A stretch of 64,000 bases of DNA, taken from Catenulispora pinisilvae (lineage in GTDB: Bacteria > Actinomycetota > Actinomycetes > Streptomycetales > Catenulisporaceae). The stretch is from NCBI RefSeq assembly GCF_015356865.1, contig NZ_JAAFZA010000008.1:1-64000 (forward strand), given 5' to 3'. How positions within the stretch are numbered: position 1 is the stretch's first letter; each line of letters starts with the position of its first letter. This document shows positions 30,886 through 38,506 of the stretch, one piece after another. Under the pieces are notes generated by a model. The model saw only the letters and a program-made list of their open reading frames with translations, ran no database searches and had not been told where the DNA came from. The position numbers were made by a program, and so were the translations under genes.

Positions 30886-31765
30886 TGACCGAGCCCGCCA
30901 TGAGTCCTTGGACGAAGTATCTCTGGAAAGCGAAGAACACCACGAGAGGCACCGACAGTGACAGGAACGCGCCGGGCGCGAGGATGTCGATGTTGCTGCC
31001 GAACTGCCTCATGTTGGACTGCAACGCCACCGTCAGCGGCTGCGTCTTCGCGTTCGAGAACACCAACGCCACCAACAGGTCGTTCCACACCCACAGGAAC
31101 TGGAAGATGGCCAGCGAGGCGATGGCCGGCAGCCCCAGCGGCACGATCACCTTGCGGAAGATCGTCCACTCGCTGCCACCCTCCATTCGCGTCGCCTCCA
31201 GCAGTTCGCGCGGGATCGCCGCGAAGAAGTTGCGCAGCAGGTAGATGGCGAACGGCAGCCCGAAGCCGACGTGGAACATCACCACGCCCAGGATGGTGCC
31301 GAAGATGTGCAGGTTCCGGTAGAGCGCGGCCACCGGCAGCAGCGCCACCTGGATCGGCACCACCATCAGCCCGACCACGACCACGAACAGCCAGTCCCGG
31401 CCCCGGAAGTCGATCCAGGCGAAGGCGTAGGCGGCCAGCGCGCCGAGGAACACCACCAGCACCGTGGCCGGCACGGTGATCAGCACCGTGTTCCACAGCG
31501 ACTGGATGATCCCCTTGTTGGCGAACAGGTTCGAGTAGTCCTTGAAGGTGATCTGCGCCGGATGCGTGAAGACCGTCCACCAGCCGCTGTCGCTGATGTC
31601 GGAGGCCTTCCGCAGAGAGCTGATGAACAGCCCCAGCGTCGGGATCAGCCAGATGACGCCGACCAGCAGGACGACGAGGTACCACGCGCCGCCGGTGAGG
31701 CGCTTGGCGACGCGGGTGCCGGCGGGGACCCGGCCGGGCACGGCGACGGGGCGCGTGACGCTCAT
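30878..31765 (-). CDS. Carbohydrate ABC transporter permease (MalG-type)
   Basis: 295 aa. Six spans, the first at about 26-48 (YLVVLLVGVIWLIPTLGLFI), and an EAA loop near 196-222 (LLEATRMEGGSEWTIFRKVIVPLGLP). It ends FVQGLMAGSVKG, a family-typical C-terminus. The ATG overlaps the stop of the MalF-type gene (ATGA). Its stop codon is the first TAG of the hexanucleotide repeat. Confidence 0.9.
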   Translation of the reverse strand: MSVTRPVAVPGRVPAGTRVAKRLTGGAWYLVVLLVGVIWLIPTLGLFISSLRKASDISDSGWWTVFTHPAQITFKDYSNLFANKGIIQSLWNTVLITVPATVLVVFLGALAAYAFAWIDFRGRDWLFVVVVGLMVVPIQVALLPVAALYRNLHIFGTILGVVMFHVGFGLPFAIYLLRNFFAAIPRELLEATRMEGGSEWTIFRKVIVPLGLPAIASLAIFQFLWVWNDLLVALVFSNAKTQPLTVALQSNMRQFGSNIDILAPGAFLSLSVPLVVFFAFQRYFVQGLMAGSVKG

Positions 31766-33189
31766 CGTCCTCCCTCCTTCTTCTCTCTGCGCAGACGGCG
31801 GATGTTGAAGTACATGGCCGGCAGCACCAGCGCGTACAGGAACACGCCCATCGCACTGCCCAGGCCCTGGTCCTGGCCGCCGCCGAAGGACACGTTCCAC
31901 ATCTGCACGGCCAGCACGTTCGCATTCGGCAGCGTGGATCCGGGCGCGATGACGTAGACCAGGTCGAAGACCTTCAGCACATTGATGACCTGGGTCACCA
32001 GCACGACCAGCAACACCGGCGCCAGCAGCGGCACCGTCACCCGCCAGAAGATCTGTCTCTCGTTGGCGCCGTCGACCCGCGCCGCCTCCTGCAACTCCCG
32101 CGGGATCGAGGCCAGGCCGGCGGCGATCAGCACCATCGCGAACCCGGCCCAGATCCACAGATACGAGGCGATGATCGCGGGCGTCACCAAGCTCGGCCCC
32201 AGCCACTGGATCCCCCGGTAGGGCTGGGCGAAGTTGCTGCCCGGAAGCTCCAGCCGATAGCTGGCGCCGGGTTTCAGGCCTTTGATGGTGAAGGTGCCGT
32301 CGTTGTGCGCGGACGCCGATCCAGCGCTTTTCCCGGTCGCGGCGTCGATCGCCTTGACCGAGATCCCGGGCATGCCCTTCTTCCCGGGGTCGATGCTGCC
32401 CGGCTTACCGCCGCCGCCGTAGATGATGTCCAGCCAGACGGTGCCCTCGATCTGGTCCGGGGCCGGCGCCGCACTCGGTGCCGCGGCCTGCGCCGCCTTG
32501 CCGGGCAACGAGGCGGCCTGGAGGCCGACCAGTGGCACCGTCACAACCGAACCGGCCTGGTAGGTGTGCACCGTGTTGAAGGCGCCGCCGCCGGCCTCGG
32601 TGCCCTCGTTCGGCCGGGGCCGCGCGCCGGGATACTGCGAGGACTTCGCGAACGTGTCGTGGACCCCGACCGCGACCGCGTTGGCCACACCCTGGTTCGG
32701 GTCCTGCTGGTAGACCAGCTCGAAGATGACGCCGGCGGCCAGGAACGAGATGGCCATCGGCATGAAGATGACCGCCTTGAACGCGGTCGACCACCGGATC
32801 TTCTCGGCCAGCAGGGCGAACATCAGGCCCAGCGCGCAGGCGATGGTCGGGGCGCACACCACCCAGATGACGTTGTTCTTCAGCGCGGTGAGCGTCGCTG
32901 AGTCGGTGAACATCGTCTTGTAGTTGTGCAGGCCGACCCACTTGGAGCCGTCGTGGTTGTGCAGGCTCAGCCAGACCGAGTCGACGGCCGGCCAGATGAT
33001 GATGGCGGCCAGGATGACCGCGGCCGGGATCAGGAACCCGGCCCGCACCCGGACCGGTATTCGCAGGGGGCTGCGACCGTGGTCGGCCGATGAGAACAGG
33101 TGCGGCGCGGGACCGGGACCGCTCGGGGCCGGCGGGCCCGCCGCCGGGGCGGCCCCGGCGGCGGGTGCGGCGGACAGGGGCTCATCCAT
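31762..33189 (-). CDS. MalF-type permease with large extracellular Cna_B-like insertion
   Basis: 475 aa, far longer than the usual 290-320. An Ala/Pro-rich cytoplasmic tail precedes span one (about 51-72). Between the third and later spans, residues 165-330 form an extra extracellular segment. Its second half (about 248-316; GTVWLDIIYGGG...MPGISVKAIDAATGKSAGSASAHNDGTFTIKGLKPGASYRLEL) has the look of a prealbumin/Cna_B beta-sandwich. The EAA loop is near 366-392. The ATG lies 2 bp after the binding-protein stop; a GTG at 33201 is an alternative start. Confidence 0.88.
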   Translation of the reverse strand: MDEPLSAAPAAGAAPAAGPPAPSGPGPAPHLFSSADHGRSPLRIPVRVRAGFLIPAAVILAAIIIWPAVDSVWLSLHNHDGSKWVGLHNYKTMFTDSATLTALKNNVIWVVCAPTIACALGLMFALLAEKIRWSTAFKAVIFMPMAISFLAAGVIFELVYQQDPNQGVANAVAVGVHDTFAKSSQYPGARPRPNEGTEAGGGAFNTVHTYQAGSVVTVPLVGLQAASLPGKAAQAAAPSAAPAPDQIEGTVWLDIIYGGGGKPGSIDPGKKGMPGISVKAIDAATGKSAGSASAHNDGTFTIKGLKPGASYRLELPGSNFAQPYRGIQWLGPSLVTPAIIASYLWIWAGFAMVLIAAGLASIPRELQEAARVDGANERQIFWRVTVPLLAPVLLVVLVTQVINVLKVFDLVYVIAPGSTLPNANVLAVQMWNVSFGGGQDQGLGSAMGVFLYALVLPAMYFNIRRLRREKKEGGR

Positions 33190-33191
33190 GC

Positions 33192-34598
33192 TTAGGACCA
33201 CGTCACCTTGGCGGCGTCGGCCTCCAGCTTCGCGGCGGTGCCGTCCACGTCGGTCGGGTGGCCGAGGAAGTATTGCAGGTCACCCCATTCGCCGGCGCCC
33301 TTGGTGCCGCCGAACCCGGCCGGGGACAGGTCGTCCAGGCTGAACCGGAAGTTCGGCCCGGCCTGGGTCAGCTGGGCCGCCTCGGCGCGGGTGATGTCGT
33401 CGGGGTAGGCCGAGGCCGGGACGTTTTTGTTCGGCGAGAGGAATCCGCCGGCCTGGGCCCAGATCGACCCGGCTTGCGGGGAGGCCAGGAACTGGATGAA
33501 GGCCATCGTGGCCGGGTTGCCGTTCAGCGCGACCGCCGCGTCGCCGGAGCCCTGCACGAAGTTCGCGGTGGAACCGGCGGCCGGGAACGGGAAGAACTTG
33601 GCGTCGGTGCCCAGCTTCGCCGAGGTGGTGCTGGTGATCACCGAGGAGGAGAAGTCGCCCTCGAACACCATCGCCGCCTTGGACGGGGTCTTGAAGGTGT
33701 TGGTGACCGAGTCGTTGAACGAGGTCTGCAACGCCCCGGACTTGCCGCCGGCCAGGAACTGGTCGTTGCCGAAGAGCTGGCCGAGCGTGGTCAGCGCCTG
33801 CTTGACGCTGGGATCGGTCCACGGGATCTGGTGGTGCGAGAGCTTGTCGTACATGTCCGGTCCGGCCTGCGACAGGTAGACGTTCTGGAACCAGTCGGCC
33901 AGGGTCCAGCCGTCCGCGCCGCCGACGGACACCGGGGTGATGCCGGCGTCGGACAGGGTCTGGCAGTCCTTGAGGAAGCCGGCCCAGTCGGTCGGCGGCT
34001 GGATGCCGGCCTGCTGGAAGGCGGCGGTGTTGTACCAGAAGGTGCCCTTGTCCGCGGCCTTGAACATGATCGAGTAGGACTTGCCGTCGATCGTGCCGAG
34101 CTTCTTCCAGCCCGGGTCGAAGTTGGCGTCGATGGTCGACTGCACGTCGGCCGACAGCGGGGTGAGCTTGCCGGCCTTGGCCAGGTCGGTGATCGCGCCG
34201 GGGGCGGCGATCAGCGCCACGTCCGGGGCCCCGCCACCGGCGATCTTGCTTTGCAGCACGGTGACCGTCTGGTCCCCGGCGCCCTGGTAGCTGACCTTGG
34301 CGTGGGTCTTGGCCGTGAAGGCGTCGATCACCTTCTGGAAGTCCTGCTGTTCGGTGCCGGACCACTCGGCCAGCACCTGGATCGACTTGCCGGACAGGTC
34401 CGGCAGCGCCGGACCCGGGGCCGTGCTGCCGCCGCTCGCCGAACCGGACGCCGAACCCGAGGCGGAGGTGGCCGCCGAGGAGTTCGAGGAGCCCGCCGAC
34501 GGCTTGGAGGAGCTGGAGGAGCAGCCGGCCAGTGCCAGGCCGGAGGCCAGTCCGACGGCGGCGACCGCCGTGACGGACCGGTGCGAGCGTGCGCCCAT
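33192..34598 (-). CDS. Extracellular sugar-binding lipoprotein of the second ABC operon
   Basis: 468 aa. Signal peptide with lipobox LALAGC, Ser/Gly-rich linker, then a family 1 fold: SIQVLAEWSGTEQQDFQKVIDAFTAKTHAKVSYQ, GGGAPDVALIAAPGAITDLAK, FWYNTAAFQQAGIQPPTDWAGFLKDC, AAMVFEGDF. It is first in an operon of binding protein, MalF, MalG and ATPase. GAAAGAAGG precedes the ATG. The closest well-known type is the alpha-glucoside/glucose binding group, but the ligand cannot be assigned. Confidence 0.9.
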   Translation of the reverse strand: MGARSHRSVTAVAAVGLASGLALAGCSSSSSKPSAGSSNSSAATSASGSASGSASGGSTAPGPALPDLSGKSIQVLAEWSGTEQQDFQKVIDAFTAKTHAKVSYQGAGDQTVTVLQSKIAGGGAPDVALIAAPGAITDLAKAGKLTPLSADVQSTIDANFDPGWKKLGTIDGKSYSIMFKAADKGTFWYNTAAFQQAGIQPPTDWAGFLKDCQTLSDAGITPVSVGGADGWTLADWFQNVYLSQAGPDMYDKLSHHQIPWTDPSVKQALTTLGQLFGNDQFLAGGKSGALQTSFNDSVTNTFKTPSKAAMVFEGDFSSSVITSTTSAKLGTDAKFFPFPAAGSTANFVQGSGDAAVALNGNPATMAFIQFLASPQAGSIWAQAGGFLSPNKNVPASAYPDDITRAEAAQLTQAGPNFRFSLDDLSPAGFGGTKGAGEWGDLQYFLGHPTDVDGTAAKLEADAAKVTWS

Positions 34599-34822
34599 GA
34601 TCAGCCTTCTTTCATCAACTCGAGTGAGGGACCTGTCGTTATTAAGGCGGGGTTTCAAGGCGTGGCGGTGATGCCGGAAACGTAGGGGCGACGAAATGAA
34701 GGCGTCAAGCATGTTGCGATTCCGTGATGCGCGAACAAATTCCACCGAACTAACCACCCCCGCAACCCCCCTATTTGTTTGGCCCTTGACTAATCGCGGC
34801 CCATCGCAGCATCCTTCAGAAC
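34599..34822. promoter_or_regulatory. Divergent promoter region of the second ABC operon and ROK gene
   Basis: 224 bp between opposing starts, AT-richer than its surroundings. TTGACT at 34786-34791 with CATCCT at 34810-34815 forms a candidate -35/-10 pair for the ROK gene. The predicted start point would fall at or within a base or two of the ATG at 34823, so the ROK mRNA may be leaderless. No clear operator palindrome was found. Confidence 0.4.
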
Positions 34823-36010
34823 ATGAGGACGCCTGTCCGGGAGTCCCGGGCCGACCGCAGCCGACTGGCCGTGGTGCGGCTGCTGCGCGAGCGCGGGACG
34901 ATGAGCCGCGCCGACATAGCCCGGCACGTCGGGCTGTCCCGCTCGACGGTCTCCGGGATCATCGCCACGCTGGTCGCCGACGACCTGGTGGTGGAGCTGG
35001 AGGCGAAGCTGACGCCGGCCGGCGGCGGGGCCGGGCGGCCGGGTGCGGCGGTGATGCTGAACCCGGCCAGCGGCGAGGCGATCGGCGTCGACTTCGGGTA
35101 CCGGCACGTGCACGTGATCATCGCGAACGTGGCGCACGCCGTGCGGATCGCGAAATCGGTGCGGCTGCCGGTCGGCTACGACCCCGGGGCGGCCTTCGAC
35201 GTCGCCGCCGATCTGGTGCGCGGCGCCATCGACGAGGCCGGCACCGATCCCAGCCGGATCCTCGGCGTCGGGGTGAGCGTGCCGGGGCCCTTCGACACCA
35301 GACGCGGCGTCCCCTCCTCGGGCATGCCCTCGCCCTGGGCCGGTATCCCGGTGGCCGTCGAACTCGGCGGCCGGCTGAACCTGCCGGTCCTGGCCGACGG
35401 CGACACCAAGCTCGGCGCACTGGCCGAGCGGCGCTGGGGCGCGGCGCGCGGCTACGACGAGTTCGTCTACATGAAGCTGCACGGCGGGGTCGGCGGCGCC
35501 TTCGTCTCCAACGGACAGCTGGCCCGCGGCGTCAACGGCGGCGCCGGCGAGATCGGGCATCTGGTGGTGGACGCCACCGGGCCGCTGTGCCGGTGCGGCA
35601 ACCGCGGCTGCCTGGAGACGTTCGTTGGGCTGCCGGTCGTGATGCGCGCGCTGGAACCGACCTACGGCGACCGCCTGACCCTGCGCAACGTCATCACCAT
35701 GGCCTGGCAGGGCGACCGCGGCTGCATCAGGGCCCTGTCGGACGCCGGCACCATGGCCGGCCGCGCGGTCGGCATGCTCGGCAACATCCTCAACCCGCAG
35801 AGCGTCATCATCGGCGGCGCCCTGGCCGCCGCGGGCGAGTTGCTGATGGGCCCGCTGCGCGAGGCGGCCGCCGCGGCCTCCCTGCCGCTGGCCGGCGACG
35901 TGCTGACGATCCAGGTCGGGGCGCTGGGGCCGCAGGCGTGCGCGCTGGGCGCGGTGGCCATGGTGCTGGGCGAGACCGACGAGAAGCTGTTGGCGGCCAT
36001 GGGTTCCTGA
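34823..36010 (+). CDS. ROK-family transcriptional regulator
   Basis: 395 aa. N-terminal winged helix-turn-helix (about 15-75; SRADIARHVGLSRSTVSGIIATLV), then a ROK sugar-kinase-like domain with GVDFGYRHVHVII, GVGVSVPGPFDTRRG, a GEIGHLVVD motif and the zinc site CRCGNRGCLE. Such NagC/XylR-type regulators respond to sugars and are commonly encoded next to the transporter they control, here the divergent ABC operon. The ATG has no clear upstream ribosome binding site, consistent with leaderless translation. Confidence 0.92.
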   Translation: MRTPVRESRADRSRLAVVRLLRERGTMSRADIARHVGLSRSTVSGIIATLVADDLVVELEAKLTPAGGGAGRPGAAVMLNPASGEAIGVDFGYRHVHVIIANVAHAVRIAKSVRLPVGYDPGAAFDVAADLVRGAIDEAGTDPSRILGVGVSVPGPFDTRRGVPSSGMPSPWAGIPVAVELGGRLNLPVLADGDTKLGALAERRWGAARGYDEFVYMKLHGGVGGAFVSNGQLARGVNGGAGEIGHLVVDATGPLCRCGNRGCLETFVGLPVVMRALEPTYGDRLTLRNVITMAWQGDRGCIRALSDAGTMAGRAVGMLGNILNPQSVIIGGALAAAGELLMGPLREAAAAASLPLAGDVLTIQVGALGPQACALGAVAMVLGETDEKLLAAMGS

Positions 36011-36103
36011 GCGCGGAACGGGACGACTCAGGGTCCTGGCTGAGCAGAGCGCTGATAGCGTGATCGGACGCAGTGCGTTTCGCGGGGGCGGGGGAATCGA
36101 GCG

Positions 36104-37279
36104 ATGCGAGAGCTACAACCGGGGGACCCGGACCGGCTGGGGCCGTTCGAGATCCGCAGCCGCATCGGATCCGGCGGCATGGGGGTGGTCTACCTCGGGC
36201 GCTCGCCGAGCGGACGGCTGGCGGCGGTCAAGCTGGTACGGCTGGAAGTGGCCGACGACGAGGAGTTCCGGGCCCGGTTCCGACGGGAGATCGACGCCGC
36301 GCGCCAGGTCTCGGGCGCCTTCACCGCCGGTGTGCTGGACGCCGACCCGGACGCCGAGCGGCCGTGGCTGGCCTCGGCCTACATCGAGGGTCCCTCACTG
36401 CGCGAGCGCGTCATCGACGCCGGGCCATTGCCGCTGCCCGAGGTCCGCAAGCTGGGAGCCGGCCTGGCCGAGGCGCTGGCCGACCTGCACCGTGTCGGGT
36501 TGGTGCACCGGGACGTGAAGCCGGGCAACGTGCTGCTGGCCGCCGACGGCCCGCGGCTGATCGACTTCGGCGTCATCCGCTCGGACGCGCTGGCCGAGCT
36601 GACCGAGTCCGGGTTCATCATGGGCTCGGCCGGCTACATGGCGCCGGAACAGGCCGAGGGCCGGCGCACCGGGCCGGAGGCGGACGTGTTCTCGCTCGGC
36701 GCTTTGCTGACGTTCGCCACCACCGGCCGGGGTCCGTACGGCACCGGATCGGCCGCGACGCTGTTGCTGCGCACGGTGAATGAGGCTCCTGATCTGACGG
36801 GCGTGCCGGCGGAGCTGCGGGGCGTCATCCAGCGCTGCCTGGCCGCCGATCCCGCCGACCGGCCGCGCGACCGGGATCTGCTCGCGATGCTGGCGCCGGG
36901 CGCCGAGGCGCTGCCGGAGTGGGAGCGGCCGCGGCAGACCGACGGCGGGCCGAGGGCCGTCGGGATGCCGCGGCCGTATCCGAGCGCGGCCCAGCAATCG
37001 GAACCGCCGCCGTTCATGTCCCAGGGCGATCCCGCCGCCGCGTCCTTCCTTCAGCCGCCGCCGATGCTCGTGCTCAACCCCCAGCAGCAACCGCAGTTCC
37101 CGGTCCCGGTCCAGCAGCAGCCGTACTATCCGGTGATGTACCCACCGCCCTACTCGACAGGTATCCCGGCTTATCGGCGTCGGTCGTTGCCGGCCCCGGT
37201 CAAGGTGCTCATCATCATGGCCTGGGTAGGGTGCATGCTCCTGCTCGTGTTCATGGTGGTGGGGGCCTCCAACCCGTGA
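36104..37279 (+). CDS. Membrane-tethered Ser/Thr protein kinase
   Basis: 391 aa. Hanks-type kinase domain at 14-270: glycine loop GSGGMG (22-27), Lys43, HRDVKPGN (135-142), DFG (154-156), and GSAGYMAPEQ in the activation segment. A Pro/Gln-rich juxtamembrane region follows (about 290-350), then a single C-terminal span (about 366-387) with almost nothing outside. With no extracellular sensor domain, input must come through the linker or a partner. It is convergent with the thiolase gene, 4 bp apart. Confidence 0.92.
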   Translation: MRELQPGDPDRLGPFEIRSRIGSGGMGVVYLGRSPSGRLAAVKLVRLEVADDEEFRARFRREIDAARQVSGAFTAGVLDADPDAERPWLASAYIEGPSLRERVIDAGPLPLPEVRKLGAGLAEALADLHRVGLVHRDVKPGNVLLAADGPRLIDFGVIRSDALAELTESGFIMGSAGYMAPEQAEGRRTGPEADVFSLGALLTFATTGRGPYGTGSAATLLLRTVNEAPDLTGVPAELRGVIQRCLAADPADRPRDRDLLAMLAPGAEALPEWERPRQTDGGPRAVGMPRPYPSAAQQSEPPPFMSQGDPAAASFLQPPPMLVLNPQQQPQFPVPVQQQPYYPVMYPPPYSTGIPAYRRRSLPAPVKVLIIMAWVGCMLLLVFMVVGASNP

Positions 37280-37283
37280 CGGC

Positions 37284-38477
37284 TCAGGCCTTCCGGTACA
37301 GCGTCACCACGGCCGCGCCGCCGAGCCCGACGTTGTGCGCCAGTCCCACGCGCGCGCCCTGGACCTGGCGGGCACCGGCCTGGCCGCGCAGGTGCCAGTT
37401 GATCTCAGCGCACTGAGCCAGTCCGGTGGCGCCCAGCGGGTGGCCCTTGGAGATCAGGCCGCCGGAGGGGTTGACCACCCAGCGGCCGCCGTAGGTGGTG
37501 GCGCCGTCGGCGACCAGCTTGCCGCCCTCGCCCTCCCCGCACAGGCCCAGCGCCTCGTAGGTGATGAGCTCGTTGATGGAGAAGCAGTCGTGCAGCTCGA
37601 TCAGGTCCAGGTCGTCCGGGCCGAGGCCGGAGGCGTCGAAGACCTTGCGCGCGGCGTCCCGGCTCATCGGGCGGCCGACGACGTCGATACAGCTGCGGGT
37701 GTCGAAGGCCTCGGCGGTGTCGGTGGCCATGGCCTGGGCGAGGATCTCAACGGCCTGATCGGCCAGGCCGTGCTGCTCGACGAAGCGCTCGCTGACCACG
37801 ACCGCCGCCGCCGAGCCGTCGGAGGTCGGCGAGCACTGGAGCTTGGTCAGCGGCCGGTGGATCTCCTTGGCGTCCAGGATGTCCTGGACCGAGTACTCGT
37901 CCTGGAACTGGGCGTTCGGGTTGTGGACCGAGTGCCGGTGGTTCTTGGCGGCGACCATCGCCAGCTGTTCGGCGGTGGTGCCGTACTCGTCCATGTGCTC
38001 GCGCGCGGCGTCGCCGAAGATCTGCGCGGTCGGCGGCGTGGGCTCGAAGCCGTGCAGGTCGGCCATCAGCGTGTAGTGCCGGGCCACCGGTGAGGCGGCG
38101 AAGTCGTCGTTGTTCACGCCGCCGCCCAGCGCGCCCTTCTTCATCTGCTCGAAGCCCAGCGCCAGCACGCAGTCGTTGAGCCCGCCGGCCACCCACTGCG
38201 CGGCCATCATCAGCGCGGTGGAGCCGGTGGCGCAGTTGTTGTTGACGTTGTAGACCGGCACGCCGGTCAGGCCGAGTTCGTAGGCGGCGCGCTGCCCGCA
38301 GGTCGAGGGGCCGAAGACGTAGCCGGCAGCCACCTGCTCGATCTGTTCGTAGCGCACGCCGGCATCGGCCAGCGCCGCGGTGCCGGCCTCGCGGGCCATG
38401 TCGAAGTAGCGCCACTGCCGGGTCTCGGGCTTCTCGAACTTCGTCATGCCGACGCCGACGACGTAGACCTTGTTCAC
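37284..38477 (-). CDS. Ltp1/SCP-x-like thiolase (lipid-transfer protein)
   Basis: 397 aa thiolase-fold protein. Motifs: VGVGMTKFEKP at the start; active-site Cys in VNNNCATGSTAL (near 90); His in GGLISKGHPLGATG; and a C-terminal LAHNVGLGGAAVVTLY. The pattern matches mycobacterial Ltp1-type thiolases rather than housekeeping acetyl-CoA acetyltransferases. These cleave or retro-aldol-process branched or steroid-side-chain acyl-CoAs. It follows the fused acyl-CoA dehydrogenase by 29 bp in the same operon, driven from the KstR-like box. Confidence 0.88.
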   Translation of the reverse strand: MNKVYVVGVGMTKFEKPETRQWRYFDMAREAGTAALADAGVRYEQIEQVAAGYVFGPSTCGQRAAYELGLTGVPVYNVNNNCATGSTALMMAAQWVAGGLNDCVLALGFEQMKKGALGGGVNNDDFAASPVARHYTLMADLHGFEPTPPTAQIFGDAAREHMDEYGTTAEQLAMVAAKNHRHSVHNPNAQFQDEYSVQDILDAKEIHRPLTKLQCSPTSDGSAAAVVVSERFVEQHGLADQAVEILAQAMATDTAEAFDTRSCIDVVGRPMSRDAARKVFDASGLGPDDLDLIELHDCFSINELITYEALGLCGEGEGGKLVADGATTYGGRWVVNPSGGLISKGHPLGATGLAQCAEINWHLRGQAGARQVQGARVGLAHNVGLGGAAVVTLYRKA

Positions 38478-38506
38478 TGTCGTATCTCCTTCATCAGAGT
38501 TCAGTC

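Noticed and set aside
29691-31925. A 744-codon frame that would fuse a permease-like part, a Leu-Gly repeat and the ATPase.
   Set aside because: The part before 30776 is the wrong frame of the MalG-type gene, and the Leu-Gly run is just the hexamer repeat translated. The GTG at 30776 has a good ribosome binding site.
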